A stretch of 64,000 nt of DNA, taken from the NCBI GenBank assembly GCA_029876055.1, contig CM056877.1:4588001-4652000 (forward strand). The letters are read 5' to 3'. The translations under genes were made by a program, and so were the position numbers. The DNA comes from Madurella fahalii (lineage: Eukaryota; Ascomycota; Sordariomycetes; Sordariales). The number at the start of each line of letters is the position of its first letter. The first letter of the stretch is position 1. The notes beneath the pieces are model-generated. The model saw only the letters and a list, made by a program, of their open reading frames with translations, made no database searches and was not told the origin of the DNA. This document shows positions 43,035 to 54,195 of the stretch, piece by piece.

Positions 43035-46000
43035 TAGAAAAAGAGAAATTACCCTCCTCGGGAATCTCAGGCAGATTAATGCCTTCCCGCTCGAATACAT
43101 CCCTCAGTCGCGCGAATATCTTCTCATTCAAGGTAAGGTGAACCAAGTGTTTATGCACGTCGCTATCGATGCCGCTGTGTTGGATGATTTTGGTCACTAA
43201 TTCGAGCGGCCACGGAAACGTATCGATGTTCTTTTGCGTCATGTAGATCTCTAGTGATTCACCCGATTCGGAGGAGGCAACCTGACCCTGTACGTCGTTG
43301 CCGGTGTACGAGCGGCCGTAGTACTCAAAGCTGAATTGTCGGATGACCCGGTCTACCGAGTTGATGGTGAGTCGGTTGAGTTGCGCCACAGCAACATCCC
43401 GACATGGTTTTGACTTGGGAATCAACCTAGGGACAACTTTATTTAGATTCTGAGGAGGCGAGAAGGGGAGAGAACAATAAAAACGCTCTCTAATTTCATC
43501 GTTTGGATGATAAAAAGGGCTGTGATTAGGAAAAACCGCCGGAACAGCTAGACATACGCAGCAAGGTACCTGGCTTTCAGACGGAGGCTCGCCGTAGCGT
43601 TCGCGTCGCGAGCTCTTCTTCCTGAGGGCCTGGTAATCTCGGACACCAATTTCGATAATCTGCGACGCTCCAATCCGAGAGTTCTGAGAAGGCCCATGAC
43701 AGCCTCAATCTCCTGCACGTCAAATGCAAGAAGATCCGCATGTCCCATAAAGCTTTCTCGATGCTGCCGGCGATCCGCGAGAAACTAGCTAGCGTTGGAG
43801 CTGGGAGCTAAGAGTCTGTCGAACTCTTTCGTCGTAGTAGCAGTCTTGTGGCTAACAATAGGCAATATTTCCGCATCATAGAGCTCTGTGATATGTTCTT
43901 TGGCTTCCTGGTCGCTCATCAGTGACAATGCCTTGCTTAGGTTGTCAAAACGCTCAAAGATTTCGCCGAGCTTCGTGGATGTCGATATCATGGTTACTGC
44001 TGCCACGAGAGGTCCGATCGTGCCCCGGCCCTTTGCCAGCAGGCACTAAAAAAGCTCAGAGGTTTCTTTATACTCGTTTCCAATGTTGTAACTCCGGTCC
44101 ATGCATTCCTTTATCGTCACCCAACGCCCATGCGACTGGCTACTGTCTTGTCCGGAGGTTGTGTAGACTAGCGGGTGGTCTCGAAAGCAGTCGCTGATTC
44201 TTATGGGTTAGCTTGGTTAATCGAAGGGGCAGGGCATCCTTATCACCGCCGGGTCAACGTGGTGGACCGACCGTATGACTCTCTCGTTGCCGCTATATTC
44301 CGCGTGGATCTGCCGATATGCATGTGCGACTGACTCCTTCAATGGACGCTGCAGCTGTAACGCCTTCAGGTACTGGAGATAGTACTGGACGTCGCGTCTG
44401 ACTGCGACGCCGAAGATGCCGAGGATGCTCCATAGCAGATTCTCCGGGTCTGGGAGGCCGAGCACTCGAGCGTGTACACATTTGTCCACCTCTTGGTCAA
44501 GGCCCGGGAGAACCGTTGTCGCCAGCTGAGCCGCTCCCTGCAGAGTTTCAACCGTCATGGACATAATTTCGCCTTTGATGGCAGCTTTCGATTTGGCAGC
44601 TCCCGCCGCTCGGCTCACCGAGCCCTGCTTTGGGTCTTCTAGCCATTCCGAGTATTGGGCCCAGTGGTCTCGCAGGAGGGTCAAAACATCGGGTGAAGGG
44701 CAGTTTTGAAATAGGTACCTAAATTCATTACTGAGATGGTATTTGCCGCCGGCATCCATATTCGCCGACTGGATCCTAGGGGTGGTCGCGATGCGAAAGT
44801 TTGTCTGGAGCCAGGCCACCCAGGCGCCTCCCTCCGCGGCTAACGCCTTCTCATAGTCGCTGTGTATGAAGTGGAACTCTCTTGCGAGTTCCATACTCAA
44901 TGTTCGTTCGACGCTGGTCGGTCCGAAGTCTCCGTGCATGTAGAGAGACGAACCTTTGCAGCGGCCATCGCTCTCGGTCGCAAACCACAAATCCGCAGTG
45001 GCTGGGGGCGTGAAGGAGGATCTGAACATGAACATGACGTGCGCGAGGAGTTCTTCTCGCGGCACTGCTTCAGGGTTGAAGCTGTCATCGTTGTGCATGT
45101 CGGAGATGAGGCGACAGACCTCGGCGGCATCACAAGATCTTGCACCAAGCAAGGTGAAAAGAAGCTTCCTTCTCGGGTCGCTTTCAGCTTCGGGGTCAAT
45201 GATGTATACCGGCACAGACTCCGGAATGTAAAGGTCCTTGGTACCCCTACCGAAGAATATAGACCGGCCGCGAGGCGAAACCCATTGGCCGTCTCGTAGA
45301 GGAATCAAAGCCATGTCAAGGAGACGCTCCTTGTGCTTATCATTGGAGCTCACCCTGACCAGAACCTCGGCAAGTTGCGAGTGCCACGTCTTGTTTTGTT
45401 GTGCAAAGCGTGACCACTCATTAGTCAAGATCCAGTTGAGGTCGGCTAGAAATTGCTCGTCATCGAGCTCCTTGACCCCGATGCTTGTTACCGCCTTAGT
45501 TGCCCAGTCCGGGTAAGACGGCGATAGGTACTTGGATATCGTCTGCGAGCTCACCGTGAACGGAGTGTCGCCGTTGTAGGTGAACCCGGATTTCGGGACC
45601 GAGACAAGCAATGATGGGGTGCCCAGACCATCTCCGAGAGATTCTAGGATGTCTGATGTCTCAAGCCTTGACAAAATCGCCGTTTGGAGTGGCACGAAGA
45701 ACGAAGAAATCCCAGAAGTAGGAATAAAGTATGGCCAAGTGTACTTCATGGGCCCAGTGTTGAAAAGCTTTACTGCGTCCATAAATGCTTCGGCACAGGC
45801 GTCGCGAAGAGCATGGTTCCAAGGGCAGTCGATGATATCTTCTCGATTGGCAGTCAAGAGAAAATCGCCTTGTAAGAGAAACTAGTATATCAATAATTAA
45901 TTAGCATCAAGACCTAGAATACAGGAACGGGGCCCTTCCCTACCTTGAAGCCGTAGGATTTGATCGGCAGAAAGGCATAGACGGACTGCGCTTCTGCCCT

Positions 46001-47040
46001 TGGCTCCTGGTCGCAATCTAGCACCGGAAACGACAACAAGACCTCGGATTCAGAGCAGCCCATCCTCTTCTCGTCATCTGGGAGTTTCGTTACGCGACGT
46101 TTGACAACGAAATAACGCGATACAGATTCTCCATCATGAAGCATTATTTCCAGGCTGCCATTTCTCTGGAGTTTCTTTCGCCGAATTTTGCGGGTCCGGG
46201 CCTTGCCATCGTGTCCCATCGTCGTGAGAGTGATTTGTCCCAACTGGCGGAGAAACATGAGCAACGTCGCGCCCAGCCGCTCCATGTCCTGAACAATGTC
46301 CTCCTCGTTGCAGTCGTCCGATAATTGTAGGAAGAACGAAGTGTGCCCCGGTAGGACTGGTCCCGGAAACTCGGCCCATGTAGGGGCAATCGGACCAATC
46401 TTCTCTGACCGATCAAACTTGAACGAGAAGTGGCCAGACGATATGTACACGATGCTGGCTACCTTGAAGACGGATTTGAAACCGATGCCCTTTTCGCCAA
46501 TGTAGCGGGAGGAGTGACCATGGCCGGCTTTGGTACTCTCGCCGATGCGACAGATAGCTCGGACGTTGCGTTCCGAGAAGCCGACCTCGTTGCAATCAAC
46601 GCGGAGACTGCCCTTCTTGTAGGTGAAGCTCAAACTCGGATTCTGGCACTGATACGTGTTGTCGTCGGCGTTTTGGATGAGTTCCATGAGGAAATGGGTT
46701 GGTTGGTCATAGAGTTGGTCCGACAGGCTGCAGATTCAATGACGGGGATTTATAGGTACTTATCAGTAGTTACTACTGATTATTATAGGCACGCGAAATG
46801 ACCGCTCAACTGGCGTGACATACATTTTCAGAGCTTCACCTATGATCTTCCCGGGACCCGAATCTGTGCAGTTGATTGTTCCATTGGCCGTGTTTTCGTT
46901 CCATATGTCTTGGATAAGCCGCTTCGCTGCCTCTCGAGAGGCCATTGTTATGAATCGCTGGTACTCGTTGGGGCGGTTTCCGAGCCCGCCGAGAACGTTT
47001 TCTCTACTGGGAATGTATTGCGTCGGGCATCCGCAATGAG

Positions 47041-47425
47041 CGGAGCGATTGATGGCGAGACCTCTTCAGCTCTTACTTATTCATTGCCATGACTGCTGGT
47101 GAAACCCAGTTACGTAGTGCGCCACGTGGCTGTGCGCTGTTCGCCCTTCGCCAGGTGCCCCGCGGCGATTCGCCCACGACCAACCAATATCCATCGCGCT
47201 ACGTGGTGATTCTAGCTGGAACAGTAAAAAAGTGTATTCTGGGTATATTTCAAGGCGAATTATAGGGCTTCAAGCAAGGCTTCCTCTTGGCTCAGGTTAA
47301 GTGGTTGGAATCAAGGCAAAAAGGATGCCTTGATTACTGCAGTAAGATGGCTGAAGTTTCGGAAAGGGTTAAGATACAACGCACAGAGTTAACCTAGTCC
47401 AAGACATTAGGTTCACTGTTAGCTA
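47041..47425. other. Region between HATPase gene and second transposon
   Basis: Presumed promoter side of the HATPase gene. Contains an inverted repeat ATCAAGGCA…TGCCTTGAT (47315-47340 region, 9-bp arms). No gene seen. Confidence 0.35.
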
Positions 47426-49288
47426 ACGTGTTTTATCAGTAAGTGGGCCATATCAGCGAGTGGGCCACCTCCCGCTACCCCTACGACAACTACCCTCAAT
47501 TGCAAGACAACAACATTGGGAACCAACTATTATTACATCGGAAGCAGCTGAATCCGATGCTTCTGCAACCTCTTGGCAAGTGCGGGCATTATGGCCAGGC
47601 TTGCCGCATACACCACAGCACCGAACCTTTATACGAACCCCCCCTGTACTACCACCATCCTGCTCCTTTTCTTGCGCCACCTCCCCTACTACGGCCTTCT
47701 GGTCTAGTTGATCCTTTACATCTTATACTGAAAGTAATCCTCTAAGCTGTATACGTGTTTTTTTAGCTCTCCGGCGCTTACTAAGTGCCTCGTTGGCCTT
47801 ACGGAGCGAAGAGACCTCTGACTAAAGCAGGGCTACCTGGTGCATTACAGCTATCGTACCCTTAGTAAGCTGGTCCACCGTAGTTAATATCGAAGTCGGA
47901 GAGCTGTTTTGATGGTTAGTAATACGAGTTTTAATAAGCGTTAACTGCGAGGTTGCTTCTCGAGGGTTGTGTAGTGTCTGGAAGACCTAAGGTTGTGGTG
48001 TACTGGCCCGCGAGCTTAGGGGTGTTGGTGTACGAAGCTTCACATCCAACTTGGATATCACCCTCTCTAGATCGTACGGCATAAGGCCAGTACCTGTAAA
48101 GCTACCCTGGATATTCTTTTCTGTCATCGAGGCGAAGAAGGCCTTATGGAAGCTGCAAAGGAACTCGAGCTTGCTTACGTGGTTAATATATATCCGCATC
48201 AAGTCTTCAACCTGGCGACCGTACGCCTTCTTTAGTAGCCTAAAGCAGCCGACATCGAATAGCTGGAGGAGGTGCGAGGAATGCGGAGGTATATAGAGCG
48301 TAATAATATTGTTCTACTGGTAATAGAGTTCGAATTCGGTCGAGTAGTAGCTCTCGTGGCCGTCGAGGATCAATAACCGGTACTTGCCCTTTATCCGGGG
48401 CGCCGTATAGTAGTCGAAGTACTTGATCCAATCTAGGCCTACTATATTAGTAGTCCAGCCGTTCTCGGTAGTTGCAATACGCCAGTCAGCCGGGAGGTCG
48501 CACTCGGTATACTAGTTAGTAAGGTAGTACTGCGTAACTAAGATAATAAACGGAGGGATAGCCCAGCCGAAGGCATTGACTCCCTGGATAACCGTCGCCT
48601 ATTCACGGTTACTAGGCTGAGCTAGCTTTGCCTTACTACAGCCATCCGAGGTCGTAACTACTATACCCGCGAAGATAATGCCTATTATAAACCCAGTCTC
48701 GTCGAAGTTGTAGATATCGTTATCTACAATACTATACTTAGCCTTGACGTTCTATACGAAGGCGAACCACTCGCCAATAGCCTTTAGATCCTCGTATTTG
48801 GCCCTCTGGAAGTCGTATCTACGTGACCAGCGCGTTCGAATCTCTTCCTTACGTTTGACAAATCGATAGGCCCAGAGCTTACCGACAGGGGACGCGTCGC
48901 GTACATAGAGTAGTTGGTTAGCCATATCTTCTACACTACGCAACCTTGGTGGAAATCCTCGGGCATCTAGCTCAACAATATATTGAACAATAGCCTCCTC
49001 TTCCAATTCGGTGAGCTTCCTCGACTTCGGCGTAGTATCGCGTCGTATAGGCTTGCTGTCGCGTCGGCGCCCTAGGGTATTTCGGGCGACTCCATAGATC
49101 TTAGCTGCGGCTCGTACGCTTAGATTCTTGTCCTTTTGAAGAGCTTGAAGGGCCAAGATTATATGGGCTTCATTTGATTTCGAGGGCATTTTGGATGTAG
49201 AGGGAAGTTTGTTGTTGAGGGTAAAGGTGTCGCGTCGCGTAAAAAGTGGCCCACTCGCTGATATAGCCCACTCACTGATAAAACACGT
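47426..49288 (-). mobile_element. pogo/Fot-type transposon, mutated copy, 1,863 bp
   Basis: Flanked by TA (47424-47425, 49289-49290). Its length is exactly that of the intact copy, so it differs mainly by substitutions. The 43-bp inverted repeats begin ACGTGTTTTATCAGTRAGTG and consist of two 17-bp units like those of copy 1, but with GGGCCA where copy 1 has GACCCA, in both units at both ends (one T excepted). This marks it as a different subfamily rather than a simple mutated daughter. Confidence 0.92.
47453..49189 (-). pseudogene. Dead transposase of the second pogo copy
   Basis: Begins MPSKSNEAHIILALQALQKD and stays open for 145 codons (to 48752), about three-quarters identical to the intact transposase, with the HTH and CENP-B-like parts recognisable. 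Beyond that, TAA/TAG/TGA codons replace Gln, Trp and Arg codons, e.g. a TAG within FELYY-Q-stop-NN near 48317. The third catalytic Asp region survives as DVGCFRLLK and the zinc knuckle as C-G-K-P-G-H-N-A-R-T-C. No indels relative to copy 1 are needed. Inactive. Confidence 0.88.
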
Positions 49289-49559
49289 TAGCCCTTTTGG
49301 GTATATTCATGAAGCAGCTAAGCACATTCGAGTAGTCTACGGGCTTCCCACAAAGAACTGTACACTCAGGAGTGCTCGAGTCTAGGCTCAGGATCTCGAC
49401 TGTAATGTGAAAAGATGACAACTCTAGGGCAACCGTTTCGCAGAAAAGCAAAGCGACAGTCCGTTACAAGTTCCCAGATATATTTTGAGAGGAGATCTGA
49501 GCTATCAGATGACTCTCCAAGCTGTGTTTGGCGAACGGGCTCTTCTCCCTTAGGGTTTT

Positions 49560-50790
49560 ACTATAGCAAAAGAAGACCTACGGGGCCAAGCATAAGATAA
49601 AGGCGAAGTAAGCGACAGTCGTGCCTGCAACGTTTGTTCCTAAGGCCGGGTACATCTGCTGTACTACTAGAGGCATCAGACTCTAGACGAGGGTACGGAC
49701 GAAGGCCAGCCTGCAAAAGGCTGAGGCGGTGTAGAGCAAATCTGTGTCGGTTAGGTAGGTACTGAGGGTGTATGCTATTTCGTTAATTGCAAATCCGATA
49801 GGGACCAGCGCTGCTATAGGAACCAGCTAGTGGACTTGTGGCGCTACTGGCGGTACTGTCCAGGTGAACTATATCAACCCGATGACTAGCGATAGAGCGG
49901 TGATGGCGAAACCTATGATCTTGTCTTTACTAAAAAGGCTAGGTAAATACTGATAAGACTTATTTAAGGCGGATATATACTTACGGTTGCAGTTTTTCTC
50001 TTTGTTATAAGTACTTGTGGACGACCCTCTGATTCCAGAGACGAGGTAAGAAGCTGAGTAGAATATTAGGGGTAAAAGCTAGGAATACCTAAGAGGATGT
50101 TATATAAGTGGAACCGGTAGGTGTAGATATATAAATATTTGGTAGGGACTCGGTAAATAGGTAGATAATGCCCTACGAGACGGCTAAGATGGTTGTAATT
50201 ATAGTGACGATCGGTTCTGTCCTTAGCAGCCTAAGGGGTTGGACGACGACTAGCCAGACAAAGGTTCCTGTGTTGGGTAAGTAGTTGGGGTTGGACTAGT
50301 CGAGGTTCTGTATGCCTTGATACCTGAGTAGGGCGAGCTTGTGCTTCAGGATCTGGCTGGGCCTGCTCTCCCTAACGCTAAGAAGATATAAAAAACAAAA
50401 GGCTGTAATGATAGCTGAGCTGCGAAAGACCTACCGCTAGTTGAGTGCCGATCGGATATACGACCTAAAGACGGGACTGAGATAGAGCCTAGCCGTCGAG
50501 CCGATATTCTATATAATGACGAGCTAGATACGCTGCTTGCTGTTGAATATGTCTTGGATACTACCGGTGGTAACAATAGCTGGGATTGCGGATGTGAAAC
50601 CTGTGACAAAACGGCCAATTCATATGGCCGAGGAATGTGGGGTGATACCGATGATGAAGTAGAAACAACTAAAGACGGAATATGATATGAGATAGGGCGT
50701 CTGCCGGCTAATGAGTTCGGAGAGTGCCGGTATTACTAAACTACTGAATGCCTGTCCGAGGTTGTACCTTGTTTTTTCTACGGGCGTTAG
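49560..50790 (-). pseudogene. MFS drug-transporter-type gene, heavily RIP-mutated
   Basis: A minus-strand translation starting near 50780 reads YNLGQAFSSLVIPALSELI, then SCFYFIIGITPHSSAI-stop-IGRFVTGF, IPAIVTTGSIQDIFN, NIGSTARLYLSPVF and ALN-stop-R-stop-VFRSS. This is the middle of a major-facilitator transporter (segments 2-6, with G-R-F-x-x-G and a motif-C-like stretch). Further on, IGFAINEIAYTLSTYLTD and VQQMYPALGTNVAGT belong to the C-terminal half. Nearly every stop is TAG where the family has Trp (TGG), which is G-to-A on this strand. The 5' part is not recognised. Dead. Confidence 0.8.
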
Positions 50791-51820
50791 CAGCTGCTAA
50801 AGTGCCTAACAAGGAGCAGATTATATACTACGAGGTGGATTTATATGAATGTGAATGCCAGAATCGACGGTACTTTGCCAAGGCTATTGTCTGGCTGCGC
50901 TGCGTATGCTACTGAGGCCTGTAGTAGCAAATAAATATGAGAACGGATCTTGTCAGTTTCCTCGTTACCAAGCTTTGCAGGGACTTCCCTGGCCAAGGTG
51001 GGCACTCACGCCGGTTGTGCTGACAATAGTGCTATATACAGATAGTAGTTAGTTGCGGGAACTGGATGATGAATATGGGTATCAAGGTCCTGTTGAACTT
51101 GCACGAAGAATTCGAGGAATATGATCACGGTGGTATCGAAAATCTTCTGTGCGCTTGCCTAGTTCTGTGGGTGGTCCCCGCTGTCGGACTTCCACGAGAT
51201 CAAGCTGTCACTCCCCCTTTGAAGACCAAGCTTTGCTAGCGCTACCTCCTCTGAGTTTGCATTTCCGGCTTCCACTGTGGAGATCATGGCCGACTTCGAC
51301 ATTGTCTACTCGGACCCTCTTCGCCTGCCCCTGTATTTCTTACGCTGGGAAGGCAGAAACACGAATTTTATGTCACTTACGTACAGCTGAGTTCAATGAA
51401 AATTTCATTCTCGTTTGACCTCGGTTTGACTTGGAATTCCGAGGATTGGCAATATAAAGATGTACCCTGTCCATGGATCAGAGTAATTATGTCAGACCCA
51501 AGAGTGACATCAGGGGCTTTCAGCGATTCCTCTAGTCCTCCCCTAAACCCCAAGCGCAGGATTTCAGGCAAGGATTCGGGGCAAACATACTGCATATGAA
51601 GACGTCAGGATGCTAGATAGTGGATCCTACACCTCCCCTGGGCAATGAATCCTGTCACAGCCTGGGGTGGCTGTTTGCGATACCCATCCTTTATCTGGTA
51701 AGTTCTACTCATTAGTGGACCCCTTGGCACGCTAGGATTTATTACCTCGGAGGAGGTGAACGTGTGAGGATTCCTAGCCCGGTCGCGTCCGACGCGGGCG
51801 GTAGTAGCAGCGGTAGTAGT
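50791..51820. other. AT-rich decayed stretch
   Basis: No recognisable gene; the 51396-51599 and 51377-51595 frames oppose each other and have no motif. Probably contains the eroded 5' ends of the transporter (minus) and threonine aldolase (plus) relics. Confidence 0.35.
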
Positions 51821-51849
51821 GTCTGTGGCAGGAACATATAGACGTAGCC

Positions 51850-52575
51850 GCTCTGGGAGGTCTGCCCGATAAAGGTCGTCAGCCTCGAGAACACTGCCTA
51901 CGGCAACGTTGTCCCCCTGGCCGAGCTACGCGCTATCAGAGAATAGGCGTCCCGCCGGGGCGTGCTGGTATACGTCGACGGCGCGTGAATCTGGGATGCC
52001 GTTGCGTCCGGGCCGGCGGCGGGGACGATGGCTGAGATCGCGCCGTACACCGACGCCATGACGCTGTGCTTTGCCAAGGGCGTGGGCGCACTGATCGGGG
52101 TTATGGTGGTGGGGTCGGCCGAGGTGATAGAGCGGGTCAAGAGGTTGCGGCAGAGTGTAGGTGGTGGGGCGAGGGAGGTTGGGCTGTTGGCTGCGGCGGT
52201 GCGGGAAGTGGTGCTCGATAACTTTGGGTATAGCCCTGTTGATATGAGGGTGTCCTCGGTACCGCCTACCACATGGCCGAGGCGGCGGCGCGCTTGTGGA
52301 ATGACAGAGCCGGGACGCTGCTCCGCCCGACTGAGACTAATATGGTCTGGTTGGACCTCGCGACTGCCTGGGTTACGGCCGAGGCGCTAAATGACAAGGC
52401 TATGCGCAGCGACATCCTGCTCGCCCCGCCACGGATCGTCTTCTATTACCAGATCTGTGCTAAAGCCATAGCTAGCCTAGAGCAGCTGTTTGATGACGTG
52501 CTGGTACGGAGGGAAGTCGAAGCTGCGGTGGAACCGGGCGGCGGTGTTGGGATGCAGAGCAAGGGCTGTGTCTAG
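51850..52575 (+). pseudogene. L-threonine aldolase-type PLP enzyme, RIP-mutated
   Basis: The plus-strand frame reads ENTAYGNVVPLAELRAIRE, TAG at 51944-51946, ASRRGVLVYVDGA, TGA at 51986-51988, IWDAVASGPAAG, then IAPYTDAMTLCFAKGVGALIG (the Lys of C-F-A-K-G would bind pyridoxal phosphate) and RLRQSVGGGAREVGLLAAAV. A one-base shift near 52260 leads to YHMAEAAARLWNDRAG and NMVWLDLATAWVTAEA. Order, spacing and motifs match beta-eliminating L-threonine aldolases, which split Thr to Gly and acetaldehyde. TGA replaces the Arg of the D-G-A-R motif (CGA to TGA). The N-terminal quarter is not recognisable. Dead. Confidence 0.8.
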
Positions 52576-54195
52576 TCTATGTGGCAGCTTAATGGGGTAA
52601 GAGGAAGCAGCGCAATATGTGGGAATGCGGCAAAGCCTGGAGCTACGGTCGACCCGTGACTCAATCCGCCCTCTCGGGTCCCGCGCCCTCGGGTCGAGGC
52701 CAAGGCGTTAACGCCGTCTGGTATTACCATCTACGGTCTCCTGGCGATTATGGTGAGTCTTCGTCGTTGAAGACTGATGCCGCACTCTTTTTCTATGCTC
52801 CCATATAAAAATTTAACCAGAGGGTCCCGGTTGTACAGTATTATAAAGATTTAAAGTAGAGGGTTATGAATGAAAGACCTAATTACCTAGTATGTTGGGC
52901 TGTTGTGAGAGCACACTTCAAACAGTGGTGTAGGGTAAAAGAGAAACCCCCGTGCTAGACATTTGTTCCGTACAATATATAGACAATCACATGCTGCAGA
53001 TACGGTACTGGTTTGCTTCTATTTGGCATTAACTTCAACCTAAGAATCTGTATCTACTGCTATTATAGTACCCTAGAGCTCCAATAATCAGCAATAGAAT
53101 ATGTATACAAAGCACTGGACTATTAAGCAGGCAGTTTACCTAGGTCAAAACACTCTGTAAGGTAATTAATGTTTATGTACTTGATGGATTATGATGCTTT
53201 TTGGTCTAAAACGCCCGGACGCTGCTCGTCACCCAGGCAGTTTTCAAATACGTGCAGCTCCTGTTGAAACCTGACCTCGGGTTTCAGTGCCATGGCACGC
53301 GACTAGCTTGTATCCTTGTACTCGGCTTGTGAAGGTTTGGGTATTAAAGAGTGATAACTATGAGGGATGGTGGAGGAGGAGGTGGTTGAGGGACGAGGCG
53401 TCTGCTCTCGGGCTCTTGTGCGAGTGAGACTCAGCTTCCGTGCAAGGCCTGACTCTACTAAAGCAAGTTTTGAACTAATATCAGTTACTCTCTAAGGTAG
53501 GGAATAAACCATAACCCTAGAGGCTAGTGAGCTGTGCTTGGGTAAGTTATTCTGCATGGATTAGTTGTCATGTTATGCTTTGTTACACTCCTAGACTGCC
53601 GGCCGCACTTCGGTGACTGTGACCTACAACAAAGGAGAATCCTCTCTGAGATGTTTATTTTAGGTTTATTTTGCCCATTTAATTCATAAACAATACATTC
53701 CACGTCTGAGCTAAAGCACAGCAAACACATGTAGAGCTAAAACCGATCTTTACATATCTATACTGACTATTTGCCTTTTCCAAGTTTCATGTCTCGGTAA
53801 AGAGAACCTTGGCTGGGAGCTGGGTAACCAGCCTCGGACTGCGCAATGGACACACATTCGGATAGCCATAGTTTGGGAGGAGTGAAGAAGGGCCCGGACC
53901 AAATCAGCGGGTAGTTCAGGCCATGTACCATGACGACCATCGTGATACTCTTAGTTCGTCTCGGATAACCAGGATGTCACTTGAAACCACCATGTCATGT
54001 CGATGTCTGGCCAGATTACCAATGCAGCTCGTTGTAGCAACCATGTCCAATTTCTTTAGCTCTATATATTGCACTTGTGCCTGATAGGAACCGCATTGCA
54101 TCAACAACACCAGCAAACAGATACTGACATCCTAGGAATCTAAAAACCAGTCTCTGCGCAGAGTAAGTTTCCAAGCGGTCAAGGCCTCAAGCAAA
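52576..54195. other. Gene-poor, partly AT-rich stretch
   Basis: 52800-53200 is AT-rich and resembles mutated repeat sequence. No gene motif is seen on either strand. Confidence 0.4.

Larger units (their letters stand above)
41133..43052 (-). other. Intron of the HATPase gene hosting the transposon
   Basis: Removing the element and one TA leaves a 60-nt intron with GTAATT donor (exon ends GAGGAGG at 43053), a CTAAC sequence just beside the insertion point, and a TTTCAG acceptor (exon resumes TGATTAACAGC at 41132). The codons on either side join in phase as E-E-V-I-N. This is the expected size of a native intron here, so the insertion point lies in the intron rather than in coding sequence. 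Confidence 0.75.
40281..47030 (-). pseudogene. NO VEIN/sacsin-like HATPase gene, broken by nonsense codons and a transposon
   Basis: A very long minus-strand gene. The N-terminal part (about 47030-46824 and 46727-45944) has a GHKL/HATPase fold: HFLMELIQNADDN (N box), CRIGESTK and YIGEKGIGFKSVF (G2 box). The next exon (45881 on) runs GDFLLTANREDI and on through 550 clean codons to a TAA at 44217-44219. The same frame continues past it with further TAG codons at 44046-44048 and 43785-43787, through FLADRRQHRESFMGH. After another intron it reads IPKSKPCRDVAVAQLNRL … SLEIYMTQKNID to 43053. The next exon starts at 41132 beyond the transposon. The C-terminal part has SNLLEQHLGSDFNPEEHWTS, PDYHFEVAVA (NOV C-terminal, nuclease-like position; the family has E-V-K), QYELMRKFRL and VLILVRIGDVYNEP, then TGA at 40281-40283 followed in frame by FFEDPWRLLAAGQ. 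Plant NO VEIN has a related layout. The start is uncertain. Confidence 0.8.
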
